Below, piece by piece: positions 34,310-44,063 of a stretch of DNA of 64,000 nucleotides. Source of the DNA: Clostridia bacterium. Its GTDB lineage: Bacteria; Bacillota; Clostridia; Oscillospirales; CAG-272. Each line of letters starts with the position of its first letter. Within the stretch, counting starts at the first letter, position 1. The position numbers and the translations under genes were made by a program. The notes beneath the pieces are model-generated. The model was not told where the DNA came from. It was given only the letters and a program-made list of their open reading frames with translations, and ran no database searches. Location of the stretch: positions 1 to 64,000 of the forward strand of contig JAFUIQ010000032.1 of NCBI GenBank assembly GCA_017468385.1. The letters run 5' to 3'.

Positions 34310-35014
34310 TCAGCCGTCGTTTCGATAACAAACAAAACTGTACTTCCGTCCCGTCAGGGAAAATCCCGCTTTTTCGGCCACGCGGGCGGATGCCGCATTG
34401 GTGTGGCGGCAGACGTACTTCACGCTGTATCCCCGATCCAAAAGGAACTGAGACAGACGCACCGTGCAGGAGGTGGCATATCCCATGCGGCGATAGGCGG
34501 GAGCGCACTCCACGTGGATCTCGATCACGTCCATCTCCTCCGGGAAATCGTTCTCGGCGGCGTAGGCCGCTATGGTATTCCCGATCCGATGGACAGCGCA
34601 GGCAGCATCGGGATCGGCATCATCCATCTCCAAAGCGTGGGTAGTGGCGTTGGTCCACTCCGTCATATCCGTATGTCCGTCTGCCAATTCCGTATCGGGC
34701 AAAAGACGGGCGGTACACAGATCGCGTCGATCCCGCAGCCTGTATTCGAGAAAATGGACATCCGCATCCCGGGAGGGGGCCAGATCGTATTCTTTCACAA
34801 AGGGCGTAAGTTGTTCCTTCAAATAGGCGATGGCATCCGCCGAGAAGGGATCGGCGGAAAACTGCTGCAGAAATGCATCCGCCGTTTTCTCCAGGCCGGG
34901 GTATACGGTAACAATCAACTCGCCGTCGACAGGCTGATACACCTCAAAGGGGACAGCCACATACCCCTCCGTCAGGGAAAACTGCGCCAGATCGTATTCT
35001 TCCAGGCGGATCAT
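34310..35014 (-). CDS. GNAT-family N-acetyltransferase
   Basis: A 234-residue protein whose C-terminal 140 residues form a GNAT fold: EIHVECAPAYRRMGYATSCTVRLSQFLLDRG contains the acetyl-CoA pyrophosphate loop (RRMGYA), followed by VKYVCRHTNAASARVAEKAGFSLTGRKY (quoted in parts as landmarks: NAASARVAEKAGF). The N-terminal 90 residues are a less conserved partner domain. The acceptor substrate is unknown. Its start overlaps the preceding broken gene by four bases, and rqcH follows after 32 bases. Confidence 0.82.
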   Translation of the reverse strand: MIRLEEYDLAQFSLTEGYVAVPFEVYQPVDGELIVTVYPGLEKTADAFLQQFSADPFSADAIAYLKEQLTPFVKEYDLAPSRDADVHFLEYRLRDRRDLCTARLLPDTELADGHTDMTEWTNATTHALEMDDADPDAACAVHRIGNTIAAYAAENDFPEEMDVIEIHVECAPAYRRMGYATSCTVRLSQFLLDRGYSVKYVCRHTNAASARVAEKAGFSLTGRKYSFVCYRNDG

Positions 35015-35928
35015 GTACTCTCCTCCTGCTCGGATGCTTTCACATCTTCCTCTCCGTCCGTCACCACAAAGAATATCTCTGTGGAAAAGGCTTCGGTGTA
35101 TGTGTATACCGATTTCTCACCGTTGGTCCATGTGGACGCGACAGAATACAGACTGTCGAAAAACCGCAGATCGTCCTGTTCCACCAGATAGACGGCAGTG
35201 GTACGGACAGGGAAAACGCGATCCCACGCACCATTGGTGGTAAAGCAGCGGATAAACATATAGTCCTCCGCCGATTTTTCCGCCTCCATACGGAAACGGG
35301 CATCCTTCGCCAGTCGGGCATCCTCCGTCAACACAAGCACGGGACGCCCGCTCTCCATGTGAACATTGTGGATGGCATCCAGCACAGCGGACACGTGATC
35401 CTCACTCTCCGGGACGGTTACGCCGAACAGCCGGTTCTGGGGAGGATAACTCTCATTCAGCGTGCGGAATCCATCCAGAAACGCTTCGTATTCCGGCGTA
35501 ACTTAGTGATAGGAACGGATTTCGTTGCAGTGGAACTCCGCCTCGCCGGGCATGATGGAATCGACGCACCGGGCAGCATACTGGGAAGAAATCGAATCCC
35601 CATAGGCATCAATGACTACGCCGCCGATATTGATATCATGCTTCAGCGAAACGATCATATCCTGCAGAAGGGTGAAGGTGGCGGGGGAGGTGAAATCCAT
35701 TCCCACGACGATCACGTCCATCTCCTCCGCATCCCGGCGGATTTTGAAATATTCCGTATAGGAATTATCCCCGCACACCACATCCTGCGCCGCACAACGC
35801 ACATACAAAGGAAACAGTTTTTCCAACGCGCCGGTTGTGAAGAACAGGCAGAAAATTCCCTGCAGAACCAGTGCGCCAAGGACAAACACAATCACGGTCT
35901 TCCTCGTGCGGCTGAGCGTCCGTTCCAT
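35011..35928 (-). pseudogene. Membrane-anchored protein gene interrupted by one in-frame TAA
   Basis: A single reading frame of about 305 codons runs from the ATG at 35928 to the stop at 35011-35013, but contains a TAA at 35503-35505. Both halves are otherwise open and in the same frame, with no frameshift, and the sequence across the stop (SYH-stop-VTPEYEAFL) reads as protein. The first 141 residues hold a transmembrane helix (about 10-34) and a mixed alpha/beta segment; the second half is a soluble-looking domain. I do not recognise the family. It leads the operon with GNAT, rqcH and tmcAL and has a consensus promoter, so either the mutation is recent or there is a sequencing error. Confidence 0.75.
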
Positions 35929-35979
35929 CCTATCACCCGATTTCATATAGATTTGCGAATTTCTCGGTCATTTAGATCT

Positions 35980-36008
35980 ATTGTACCATTTGTCCGCAAA
36001 ACTGTCAA
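35980..36008 (-). promoter_or_regulatory. Sigma-A promoter of the tmcAL-rqcH operon
   Basis: On the minus strand, TTGACA (36008-36003) and TACAAT (35985-35980) are 17 bases apart, about 50 bases before the broken first gene. Confidence 0.85.
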
Positions 36009-36085
36009 GAACGGCACTCTCTTTTCCCGAAAGCGGGGCAAAAATCGCAAAAAAGAGCAGATAGAATCAGCTTTGTTATAGATTT

Positions 36086-36114
36086 GTTAAAAATTATGTG
36101 GTATAATATAATGT
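36086..36114 (+). promoter_or_regulatory. Promoter of lon
   Basis: TTGTTA (36086-36091) and TATAAT (36109-36114) are 17 bases apart; another TATAAT overlaps at 36104. No CIRCE or CtsR repeat was recognised between it and lon. Confidence 0.75.
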
Positions 36115-36193
36115 GATGTTTTGTCTCTACACGCTGTCTGTGAGACCACTCATCACGTTTCAGAACTGTTATTCTCGGAAAGGAGACTGTTTT

Positions 36194-38638
36194 ATGCCGA
36201 GATTTATTGAAAAAATCGAAAAAATGACGCTTCCTGTCATTCCACTGCGCGGTCAGGCGGCGTTCCCGTCCATTCCATTTAATTTTGAACTTTCCCGTGA
36301 AATCTCCATCTCTGCCTGCAACACAGCCACAGAGAATGGTATGCATATATTTCTCGTTGGACAAAAAGACATCAGCATCGAATCCCCCGAGGCAAAAGAT
36401 CTGTACACGGTAGGCACCGTTGCGAAAATCCGCCAGACTCTGAAAACGGCGGATGGCCACGTGCGCGTCATCGCCGAGGGCGTTTGCCGCGCCGGCGCGC
36501 TTTCTTATTTTCTCTCCGGCGGACACTTCCATGCGGAGGTGATGGCCAAGACCGTTACGCTGGACAAATCCACGGGCGGTGATGTGAAGGCCGAGGCTCT
36601 GATGTGGGAGGCAATCTCCGCTCTGGAGGCCATGATCCAGCACATCCCCGGTTCCTCGGACGATATTCTGCTGGCGGCCAAATCCGTGAAGAACCCGGGA
36701 CTACTGGCCGATCTGATCGCATCCAACGTGCTGATGCGTCTGGAGGACAAGCAGGCCATTCTGGAAATTTTTGATCCTCTGAAGCGGCTGGAAAAGGTGG
36801 CTGTTCTTTTGGACAAAGAAGCGGAAATCCTCCAGATGGAGGCAAAGATCCACCAGAAAGTCCGGGAGCAGATCGACGACAATCAGCGGGATTACTACCT
36901 ACGGGAGCAGATGAAGGTCATCCAGAACGAACTGGGCGGCGATCTCGGAGACGAGGTAGAGGAATACTACGCAAAAATCCAGCGTGCCGATCCTCCGGCG
37001 GAAGTTCGGGAGAAGCTTCTGAAGGAAGTTGCCCGTCTGAACAAGACCGCATTCGGATCCCCCGAGGCATCCGTTCTGCGCACCTATCTGGACACCTGTC
37101 TGGAGATTCCGTGGACCAAGCTGTCCCACGATCGGGCGGACGTAGCCGCTGCCAAGAAGATTCTCGATGCGGATCATGACGGTCTTGCCAAGGTGAAGGA
37201 CCGCATCCTGGAGTACATCGCCGTGCGTCAGCTGGCGCCGGATCTGAAAAATCAGATTCTCTGCTTTGTGGGCCCGCCCGGAATCGGTAAGACTTCCCTG
37301 GCCGCGTCCATTGCCCGTGCCATGCGCCGCAAGTATGTGCGCGTATCCCTGGGCGGCATCCGGGATGAGGCCGATATCCGCGGTCACAGAAAGACCTATA
37401 TCGGTGCCATGCCCGGCCGCATTGTGAATGCGCTGACCCAGGCCGGCACCCGCAATCCGCTGATCCTGCTGGATGAGATCGACAAGATGTGCTCCGATGC
37501 CCACGGCGATCCCGCCTCCGCTATGCTGGAAGTGCTGGACGGAGAGCAGAACAAGAGCTTCCGCGATCACTTCATTGAACTGCCGCTGGATCTGTCCGAA
37601 TGTGTATTCATCGCCACAGCCAACTCCCTGGACACGGTTCCCCGCCCGCTGATCGACCGTATGGAGATCATTGAGCTGACCACATATACGAAGAACGAAA
37701 AACTGTCCATCGCGCAGAATCACCTGATCCCCAAGCAGATGAAGCGGCACGGACTGAACAAGCGGATGCTGAAAATCACGGATGACGCGGTGATGGAGAT
37801 CATCGACGGATACACAAGAGAGTCCGGTGTGCGCCGTCTGGAGAGGGAGATCGCATCGGTCTGCCGCCGCGCGGCCCGCCGCATCGTGGAAAACGGAGAA
37901 AAGCGGATCACGCTGACGGAAAACAACGTATCCGACTTCCTCGGTCCCCGTAAGCTGATTCAGGATTCCATTTACGATGCCGATCCGGTAGGCGTTGTCA
38001 ACGGACTGGCCTACACGGAATCCGGCGGCGATCTTCTGCGGATTGAAACGCTGATCATGGAGGGCACGGGCAAGATCGAATTGACCGGCTCCCTGGGCGA
38101 TGTGATGAAGGAATCCGCCCGTCTGGCGGTCAGCTACATACGCGCCCACGCGTCGGAACTGGGTGTGGCTCCCGATTTCTACAAGACGAAAGATATTCAT
38201 ATTCATGTACCGGAGGGAGCTACCCCCAAGGACGGCCCGTCCGCCGGCGTGTCTATTCTGACCTCTCTGACCAGCGCACTGTCCGGCCGCCCCGTTCATC
38301 GGGATATCGCCATGACGGGTGAGTTGACGCTGACCGGCCGCGTGCTTGCCATCGGCGGTCTGAAGGAAAAAACCACCGCCGCCTGGTCTGCCGGGGTTAC
38401 CCGGGTGATCATCCCCTACGACAATCGGGCCGATCTGGAGGAGATCGATCCCATTGTCCGGCAAAAGCTGCTCTTCATCCCCTGCCGCGATGCGGGTGAA
38501 GTACTGCGCGAGGCGCTGGTGAAGCCAGCCGATCGTGTACTTTGCACCGAGACCGGATCCACCGCAGAGGATGCCAAGGATACTTTCTCCACCCTGATTC
38601 CCGCGGGAGATGCCCGCATCCCCGCCGCAGTTCGGTAA
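36194..38638 (+). CDS. lon: ATP-dependent protease Lon (LonA type)
   Basis: An 814-residue soluble AAA+ serine protease that degrades misfolded and regulatory proteins. It has the N-terminal LON domain (LPVIPLRGQAAFPS), a coiled-coil linker, a P-loop GPPGIGKT (360-367), Walker B LILLDEIDKM, and a protease domain with catalytic Ser683 (KDGPSAG) and Lys726 (GGLKEK). The start at 36194 has AAAGGAG nine bases upstream; the frame is open further upstream but without a ribosome site. The next gene is engB, the same pair as lonA-ysxC in Bacillus. Confidence 0.96.
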   Translation: MPRFIEKIEKMTLPVIPLRGQAAFPSIPFNFELSREISISACNTATENGMHIFLVGQKDISIESPEAKDLYTVGTVAKIRQTLKTADGHVRVIAEGVCRAGALSYFLSGGHFHAEVMAKTVTLDKSTGGDVKAEALMWEAISALEAMIQHIPGSSDDILLAAKSVKNPGLLADLIASNVLMRLEDKQAILEIFDPLKRLEKVAVLLDKEAEILQMEAKIHQKVREQIDDNQRDYYLREQMKVIQNELGGDLGDEVEEYYAKIQRADPPAEVREKLLKEVARLNKTAFGSPEASVLRTYLDTCLEIPWTKLSHDRADVAAAKKILDADHDGLAKVKDRILEYIAVRQLAPDLKNQILCFVGPPGIGKTSLAASIARAMRRKYVRVSLGGIRDEADIRGHRKTYIGAMPGRIVNALTQAGTRNPLILLDEIDKMCSDAHGDPASAMLEVLDGEQNKSFRDHFIELPLDLSECVFIATANSLDTVPRPLIDRMEIIELTTYTKNEKLSIAQNHLIPKQMKRHGLNKRMLKITDDAVMEIIDGYTRESGVRRLEREIASVCRRAARRIVENGEKRITLTENNVSDFLGPRKLIQDSIYDADPVGVVNGLAYTESGGDLLRIETLIMEGTGKIELTGSLGDVMKESARLAVSYIRAHASELGVAPDFYKTKDIHIHVPEGATPKDGPSAGVSILTSLTSALSGRPVHRDIAMTGELTLTGRVLAIGGLKEKTTAAWSAGVTRVIIPYDNRADLEEIDPIVRQKLLFIPCRDAGEVLREALVKPADRVLCTETGSTAEDAKDTFSTLIPAGDARIPAAVR

Positions 38639-38658
38639 ATCGGAAGGAGTTTTGCGGA

Positions 38659-39261
38659 ATGAAACTGAATCTGAACAACGCCGCATTGAAGATATCCGCC
38701 GGCCTGTCCCGGCAATTCCCTAAGGATGCTATCCCCCAGATCGCGTTCTCGGGCCGCTCCAACGTGGGAAAAAGCTCCCTGATCAATTCCCTGCTCCAGA
38801 GAAAATCCCTGGCGCGGGTCAGCAGCGCTCCCGGCAAAACCATCACCATCAATTTCTACGATGTGGATCGGAAGCTGTTTTTGGTGGATCTGCCCGGCTA
38901 CGGATATGCCAAGCGCACCCAGACGGACAAGCAGAAATGGTCCTCCCTCACGGACGGCTATTTCACCGACAATCCCAACAGTGATCTGCTCCGGTTGGTG
39001 ATCCAGCTGGTGGACAGCCGCGTGGGCCCCACCGCCGACGACCGGGATATGCTCCGTTATCTGCGACTGGCATCCATTCCCCACATTGTGGTGGCCACCA
39101 AGTGCGACAAGCTGAATGCCACCGAAAAGAAAAAGTGTGTGGAAACCCTCTGCGCTGACCCGGATCTGTGCGATGCGGAATGCATTATTCTGTATTCTTC
39201 CCAGACCGGTGCCGGTCGAGAGGAATTGTGGGAGGAAATCCTCGCCCACTGCAATCTGTAA
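38659..39261 (+). CDS. engB: Ribosome biogenesis GTPase EngB/YsxC
   Basis: A 200-residue Era-like GTPase needed for 50S subunit assembly. G1 is FSGRSNVGKSSLIN (about 30-43), G3 DLPGYGYA, G4 ATKCDK and G5 near SSQTG. AAGGAG precedes the ATG at the right distance, and the chosen start matches the family N-terminus; the open frame extends upstream into lon. It follows lon by 20 bases. Confidence 0.95.
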   Translation: MKLNLNNAALKISAGLSRQFPKDAIPQIAFSGRSNVGKSSLINSLLQRKSLARVSSAPGKTITINFYDVDRKLFLVDLPGYGYAKRTQTDKQKWSSLTDGYFTDNPNSDLLRLVIQLVDSRVGPTADDRDMLRYLRLASIPHIVVATKCDKLNATEKKKCVETLCADPDLCDAECIILYSSQTGAGREELWEEILAHCNL

Positions 39262-39281
39262 ATTCACGAAAGGCAACGACC

Positions 39282-40583
39282 ATGCTTCACTCTTGCTACG
39301 GCATCAACGCCGAGGGACATCTGACCATCGGCGGTATCGATACACTGACTCTGGCCGAAAAACACGGCACGCCGCTGTACGTGCTGGATGAAGATCACAT
39401 CCGGGGTATGTGCCGGATGTACAAATCCGCCTTTGCCGACAGCTTCGGCGGTGAATCCACCCCTGTGTATGCGGGAAAAGCCCTTTGCTTCAAGGGAATG
39501 TACCGGATCATGGCGGAGGAGAATATGTGCGCGGACTGCGTATCCCCGGGAGAATTGCACACGGCGAACGCCGCCGGCTTTCCCATGGACCGGGTATTTT
39601 TCCACGGCAACAACAAGACCGATGCGGATCTGCGCTACGCGGTTTCGCTGGGCGTTGGCCACATCGTGGTGGATTCCCATGAGGAATTGGATGCCTTGGA
39701 TGTCATCGCAAAAGAAGCCGGCATCCGCCAAAAAATCCTTCTGCGGATTACCCCCGGCATCGACCCTCATACGCACAAAAAGATCATCACCGGCAACGTG
39801 GATTCCAAGTTCGGCTCCGCTATCGTGACCGGGCAGGCGGAAGTCATCGTATCCGCCGCCCTGGAGAAGGCGAATCTGATCCTGGACGGTCTGCACTGCC
39901 ATGTGGGATCCCAGATTTTCGACATTGGTCCCTTCGCAGATGCGGCGGACATTATGATCGACTTTGTGGCGCAGATGCGGCACAAGCACGGGGCGGCTTT
40001 GCCCATTTTGAACATTGGCGGCGGCTTCGGTGTGCGCTACACCGAGGACGATCCGGAGATCGATTATGTGGCCAACATCCGTGCGTTGGGCAAGATCATC
40101 GATGACAAATGCGCCCGCTACGGCATGGAAAAGCCCACGATTCTGATGGAGCCGGGACGCTCCATCGCGGCAGCCGCCGGTATCACATTGTACACCGTCG
40201 GCAGCGTAAAGGAGATTCCCGGATTCCGCAATTACGTATCCGTGGACGGCGGTATGCCAGACAATCCCCGCTACACGCTGTATCAGTCCCGCTACACGAT
40301 CCTGCACGCGGCTCGCGCCGGTGAGTGTGCCGATTACGAATGTACCGTGGCCGGCCGCTGCTGTGAAAGCGGTGATCTGTTGGCGGAGGGCGTGAAGATC
40401 GTTCGCCCCGTCCGTGGTGATATTCTGGCTGTCCTGGTCACCGGTGCGTACAATCATTCCATGGCATCCAACTACAACCGTCTGCCTCGTCCGCCGATTG
40501 TTATGGTATCGGGCGGCAAGGATCGGGTGGCTGTCCGTCGGGAAACCTACGACGATCTGCTTACTCTGGATGAAGATATGTAA
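39282..40583 (+). CDS. lysA: Diaminopimelate decarboxylase
   Basis: A 433-residue fold-type III PLP enzyme that decarboxylates meso-diaminopimelate to L-lysine, the last step of lysine synthesis. The PLP-lysine is Lys66 in PVYAGKALC. Other landmarks are DSHEELDALD, HCHVGSQI, the glycine-rich NIGGGFGVRY phosphate loop and the MEPGRSIAA segment, with a C-terminal CxES motif in GRCCESGD that completes the dimer active site. AAAGG lies ten bases before the ATG at 39282. Its place after engB is not a usual lysine operon. Confidence 0.94.
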   Translation: MLHSCYGINAEGHLTIGGIDTLTLAEKHGTPLYVLDEDHIRGMCRMYKSAFADSFGGESTPVYAGKALCFKGMYRIMAEENMCADCVSPGELHTANAAGFPMDRVFFHGNNKTDADLRYAVSLGVGHIVVDSHEELDALDVIAKEAGIRQKILLRITPGIDPHTHKKIITGNVDSKFGSAIVTGQAEVIVSAALEKANLILDGLHCHVGSQIFDIGPFADAADIMIDFVAQMRHKHGAALPILNIGGGFGVRYTEDDPEIDYVANIRALGKIIDDKCARYGMEKPTILMEPGRSIAAAAGITLYTVGSVKEIPGFRNYVSVDGGMPDNPRYTLYQSRYTILHAARAGECADYECTVAGRCCESGDLLAEGVKIVRPVRGDILAVLVTGAYNHSMASNYNRLPRPPIVMVSGGKDRVAVRRETYDDLLTLDEDM

Positions 40584-40604
40584 GGCAAGGAGGTGCATCC
40601 GTTT

Positions 40605-41285
40605 ATGTCGGAAGCTATAATCAGTTGGCTGATTAAAAAGCTGCTCACCATTCCGGCCATTTTGATTGCGCTCAGCGTCCATGAATATGCCCATGCCCGC
40701 ATGGCATATGCGTTGGGCGATTCCACCGCCAAAAATTTCGGACGGATGACGCTGAATCCCCTGAAGCATCTGGATCCGCTTGGTGCACTTTGTATGTTTC
40801 TGGTGGGCTTTGGATGGGCGAAACCGGTTCCGGTTAACTCCCGCAATCTGAAGAAACCCAAACGGGATATGGTACTGGTATCCATTGCCGGGCCGCTGTC
40901 CAACATACTGCTGGCCTTTCTCGGACTGCTGTTTCTGCGGATTTTCGGCCGGTTGGCCATGCCGTTGCTGCTCACTTCGTCCTTGAATCCCTTCTGGGGA
41001 CAGGCGATCTCAACCACTTATTTGTTTTTCACACTGTTCTGCACGCTGAACGCCAGCCTGGCCGTATTCAATCTGCTGCCGATCCCGCCGCTGGACGGAT
41101 CTCATCTTCTGGCGATGATTCTGCCAGCCCGCATCTATTTCAAATATGTGCAGTACGAACGGTATATTTACCTGGTGCTGGTACTACTTCTTGTGTTTGA
41201 TATTCTGAGCGTTCCCCTGTTCTATCTCAGCACACTACTTTTATCGGGGTTGGAATGGATCATCGGTCTCATTCCGTTTTTGTGA
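40605..41285 (+). CDS. Site-2 protease family M50 metalloprotease (YwhC-like)
   Basis: A 226-residue integral membrane zinc protease. The zinc motif HEYAHA has His26, Glu27 and His30 in the first hydrophobic helix, and the third ligand is the Asp of [10 protein letters not shown] (about 164). Four or more transmembrane segments are visible and there is no PDZ domain, as in the YwhC group. Its substrates are unknown; it is not the SpoIVFB type and is not next to sigK. AAGGAGG lies 11 bases before the chosen ATG. Confidence 0.88.
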   Translation: MSEAIISWLIKKLLTIPAILIALSVHEYAHARMAYALGDSTAKNFGRMTLNPLKHLDPLGALCMFLVGFGWAKPVPVNSRNLKKPKRDMVLVSIAGPLSNILLAFLGLLFLRIFGRLAMPLLLTSSLNPFWGQAISTTYLFFTLFCTLNASLAVFNLLPIPPLDGSHLLAMILPARIYFKYVQYERYIYLVLVLLLVFDILSVPLFYLSTLLLSGLEWIIGLIPFL

Positions 41286-41286
41286 T

Positions 41287-42075
41287 ATGGAAACGATTCA
41301 ATATAAAATCGATCGGTTCGAGGGGCCGCTGGATCTGCTTCTTGCCCTCGTGGAAAAGAATAAAATCAATATCGATGATATTCCCATTTCCCTGCTCTGC
41401 TCGCAGTATATGGAATATATTGCCCAGGCGCAGGCCATGGATATCGAGTTGTCCTCGGAATTCATCGTGATGGCCAGCGAGCTGATGCTGATCAAGAGCA
41501 AGATGCTCTTGCCCCGGAACGAAGAAACGGACGAAGACCCCCGTGCCATGCTGGCCAGCGCCATGCTGGAATACAAGCGGACCAAGGAAGCCTCTGTTTC
41601 CCTTACCCGGATGTTTGCGGAATTTGGCACCCGCATGATCAAGGACACGGATGAGATCCAGGTGGACACCTCCTACGTAGCGGATCACGACGCCCAGCTG
41701 CTCACCCGTGCCATGCTGAAGATGTTGTCCGAGATCCGAGTGTCCGATGAGGATGCGGTAAAGCGGTTCGAGCCGCTGATCAAAAAGCCGCCGGTTTCCG
41801 TGGTGGCCGTGGCGTCCCGTCTGATTGAGGCACTGAGCACCGGCAAGCCCATCACACTGCACAATTATTTCTCCACGGCGGATTCCCGCTCCACGTTGAT
41901 TGCCATGTTTATGGCCATGCTGGAGATGCTGAAAGCGGGCGCGGTTTTGCTGGAGGAAACGGAATACACCCCGGACGGCGTCATCCGCTCCGATGAAACG
42001 GCACAGATCTCCCTGAATCGGGATGCCGATCCCGAGACAGTCAAGCGCATCCTGAAAGAATCCGCTAACGCGTAA
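41287..42075 (+). CDS. scpA: Segregation and condensation protein A
   Basis: A 262-residue kleisin subunit of the SMC-ScpAB condensin. The N-terminal YKIDRFEGPLDLLLALVEKNKINIDDI (landmark EGPLDLLL at about 12-19) binds the SMC neck, and the C-terminal winged helix binds the SMC cap. It bridges SMC dimers for chromosome organisation and segregation. It begins two bases after the M50 protease stop, and scpB follows after 16 bases, the standard arrangement. No clear Shine-Dalgarno is seen, which suggests translational coupling. Confidence 0.95.
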   Translation: METIQYKIDRFEGPLDLLLALVEKNKINIDDIPISLLCSQYMEYIAQAQAMDIELSSEFIVMASELMLIKSKMLLPRNEETDEDPRAMLASAMLEYKRTKEASVSLTRMFAEFGTRMIKDTDEIQVDTSYVADHDAQLLTRAMLKMLSEIRVSDEDAVKRFEPLIKKPPVSVVAVASRLIEALSTGKPITLHNYFSTADSRSTLIAMFMAMLEMLKAGAVLLEETEYTPDGVIRSDETAQISLNRDADPETVKRILKESANA

Positions 42076-42091
42076 AGGAAGTAGGTTGGAT

Positions 42092-42766
42092 ATGGAACAT
42101 ATGACAGACGTGTCGCAGATGGATGTCAGCGACGCAGTAGACATTCGCGAAATAAAACGAACCATTGAGGCAATTCTGTTTGCCGCCGGTCATCCGATTT
42201 CCTACGACAAGTTGGCGGATGTACTGAATAAAACACCCGCACATGTACGAAAAATCGTACGGGAATATGCCGAGGAATATAATAGCATCGATTCTCCTAT
42301 CCCCCGCGGGGTTATGCTTCTGACATTTGATGATTCCTGCCAGCTCTGCACCATGGAGCAGTACGGCCAATACATCCGGGAAGCATTGGGAATCCGCCGC
42401 GGCGGCAATCTGTCCGCATCCTCCATTGAGGTATTGGCGATTGTGGCGTACAACGAGCCGGTCACCCGCGCCTACATCGACACAGTGCGCGGCGTGGATT
42501 CCAATTACAGTGTAAACACCCTGTGCGAGAAGCATCTGATTGAGCCCTGCGGTCGTCTGGATGCCCCCGGCCGTCCCATGCTCTACCGCACAACCGAGGA
42601 TTTTCTGCGTGTATTCGGTCTGAATTCGCTGGATGAACTGCCCGAAATCGCTCTGCCCATGAAGGCAAAAGAGGGCGATGGGGCGGAGATAACGGATGCG
42701 GCTCCTGCGGAGGAAATCGAATCCCCCGCTGAAGCATCCGCCGAGGATGCCGATAAAAACGCATAA
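42092..42766 (+). CDS. scpB: Segregation and condensation protein B
   Basis: A 224-residue protein of two winged-helix domains (IEAILFAAGHPISYDKLADVL and LEVLAIVAYNEPVTRAYID as landmarks: AILFAAGHPIS, VLAIVAYNEPVTR). ScpB dimers bind ScpA in the SMC condensin. The acidic, alanine-rich tail after residue 190 is unconserved. ATG 42092 is used; a TTG two codons upstream is less likely. It lies in the conserved scpA-scpB-DUF2953-gerW-dacF-rluB block. Confidence 0.94.
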   Translation: MEHMTDVSQMDVSDAVDIREIKRTIEAILFAAGHPISYDKLADVLNKTPAHVRKIVREYAEEYNSIDSPIPRGVMLLTFDDSCQLCTMEQYGQYIREALGIRRGGNLSASSIEVLAIVAYNEPVTRAYIDTVRGVDSNYSVNTLCEKHLIEPCGRLDAPGRPMLYRTTEDFLRVFGLNSLDELPEIALPMKAKEGDGAEITDAAPAEEIESPAEASAEDADKNA

Positions 42767-42802
42767 TCCACACACCATACTTCCCCGAAAGGAGGCGCGC
42801 TT

Positions 42803-43498
42803 ATGATCTTTCTGTGGATTCTGTTGGGAATCCTGCTGTTTCTCTGCGCGCTTATCCTGCTTCCCGTATCCATCAAAATCGGATACGATACGGAAGTCAC
42901 TCTGTCGCTGGGTGCGTTCGGCATCTACTTCCCGCTGTATCCCAAGAAAAAGAAAAAACCGAAGCTGCTTTCCCGAAAAAAGTATCTCCGCCTCCGGCAA
43001 AAGGATGAGGAGCGCGCAGAAAGAAAGCGGCTGGCTGCCCAGGATAAAGCGAAGAAAAAGCAGAATGCCAAGGCGGCTAAAAAAGCGGAGGCAGAAAAAA
43101 AACTGCCGCCGTCCGAGATGGAGGACGAGCCGTCTGTTATGAAGATCCTTTTGCGGATCGTTGCCGGTGTGCTGGACACGTTTTTCGGGAAACTGCGGGT
43201 AAAGATCGCCCGGGTACACATTGTGGTAGGCGGTCCGGACGCGGCAAAAACCGCAATCACCTACGGGATTGTATCCCAGGGGGTAGCCTATCTGATGGAG
43301 CTGATTTCCTGTAAGACCAAGATGTCCCGGGAGGACAACACCTCCGTGTCCGTTGTGCCGGATTTTCTGGCAAAAACGACTACGGCGGATCTTTTGATCC
43401 TCTTCCGTTTGCGGCTGATCGATCTGCTCAGCACGGGCATCGTATTCTTTATCCGCTTTATGAAAGAAAAAACGGCAAGTGCGCCGAAAAAACAATAA
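42803..43498 (+). CDS. DUF2953-family membrane protein
   Basis: A 231-residue protein with an N-terminal transmembrane helix (1-22), a strongly basic lysine/alanine-rich middle segment (about 48-100) and a C-terminal domain with the family IVVGGPDAAKTAITYGIVSQGVAYL motif (landmark GGPDAAKTAITYG). DUF2953 proteins are found next to scpB and ytfJ in spore formers. Function is unestablished; a role at the forespore membrane is suggested by context only. AAAGGAGG precedes the ATG. Confidence 0.85.
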   Translation: MIFLWILLGILLFLCALILLPVSIKIGYDTEVTLSLGAFGIYFPLYPKKKKKPKLLSRKKYLRLRQKDEERAERKRLAAQDKAKKKQNAKAAKKAEAEKKLPPSEMEDEPSVMKILLRIVAGVLDTFFGKLRVKIARVHIVVGGPDAAKTAITYGIVSQGVAYLMELISCKTKMSREDNTSVSVVPDFLAKTTTADLLILFRLRLIDLLSTGIVFFIRFMKEKTASAPKKQ

Positions 43499-43517
43499 TT
43501 CTGAATGAGGTAGCAAA

Positions 43518-43973
43518 ATGAGCGAGAACAAACTGAACGACATCATTCAAACCTCCCTGGACAGCATCCGCTCGATGGTGGATTCCAACACCGTCATCGG
43601 ATCCCCCATCACCACGGCCAATGGAACGCTGGTGATCCCCGTTTCCAAGGTGTTCGTGGGCTTTGCCTCCGGCGGTGTGGATTATCTGGGCAAAAACACG
43701 CAGAATACATCCCACACCGTCAACAACTTCGGCGGCGGCGGCGGAACCGGTCTGACCGTATCCCCCGTTGCGTTTCTGGTGGTATCTCCCCACGGAGATG
43801 TACAGCTTCTGAACGTGAACGAGCCCACCTCTGACCGGTCCGATCCCATTTCCCAGATCGTGGGTCTGCTGGATCGCTCCCCCGAACTGATTGAAAAGTT
43901 GAAGGCGATCTTTGCCAAAAAATCCGAAGAATCCGATGAAAAGCCCCTGGCGGAGAATACTGCCAAGAGCTGA
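43518..43973 (+). CDS. gerW: GerW-family sporulation protein (YtfJ)
   Basis: A 151-residue protein with the family signature: TSLDSIRSMVDSNTVIG near the N-terminus, VIPVSKVFVGFASGG, then a glycine-rich linker and GLTVSPVAFLVVS. YtfJ/GerW is an inner forespore protein required for normal germination with some germinants in Bacillus. GAGG lies seven bases before the ATG. It is in the conserved position between the DUF2953 gene and dacF. Confidence 0.9.
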   Translation: MSENKLNDIIQTSLDSIRSMVDSNTVIGSPITTANGTLVIPVSKVFVGFASGGVDYLGKNTQNTSHTVNNFGGGGGTGLTVSPVAFLVVSPHGDVQLLNVNEPTSDRSDPISQIVGLLDRSPELIEKLKAIFAKKSEESDEKPLAENTAKS

Positions 43974-44063
43974 ATCCTGGCGGAACCGTAAAATTTTTCA
44001 GCGGATAACTTCCCTCCCTGCGGAAAGGATAATTGCATCCAATCCGACAGGAGTGAGTTTTCT

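Noticed and set aside
40605..41285. The M50 protease as SpoIVFB, the sigma-K processing enzyme
   Set aside because: It matches the YwhC-type layout, sits in the lysA-scpA interval and has no SpoIVFA partner; nothing links it to sigK beyond the shared fold.
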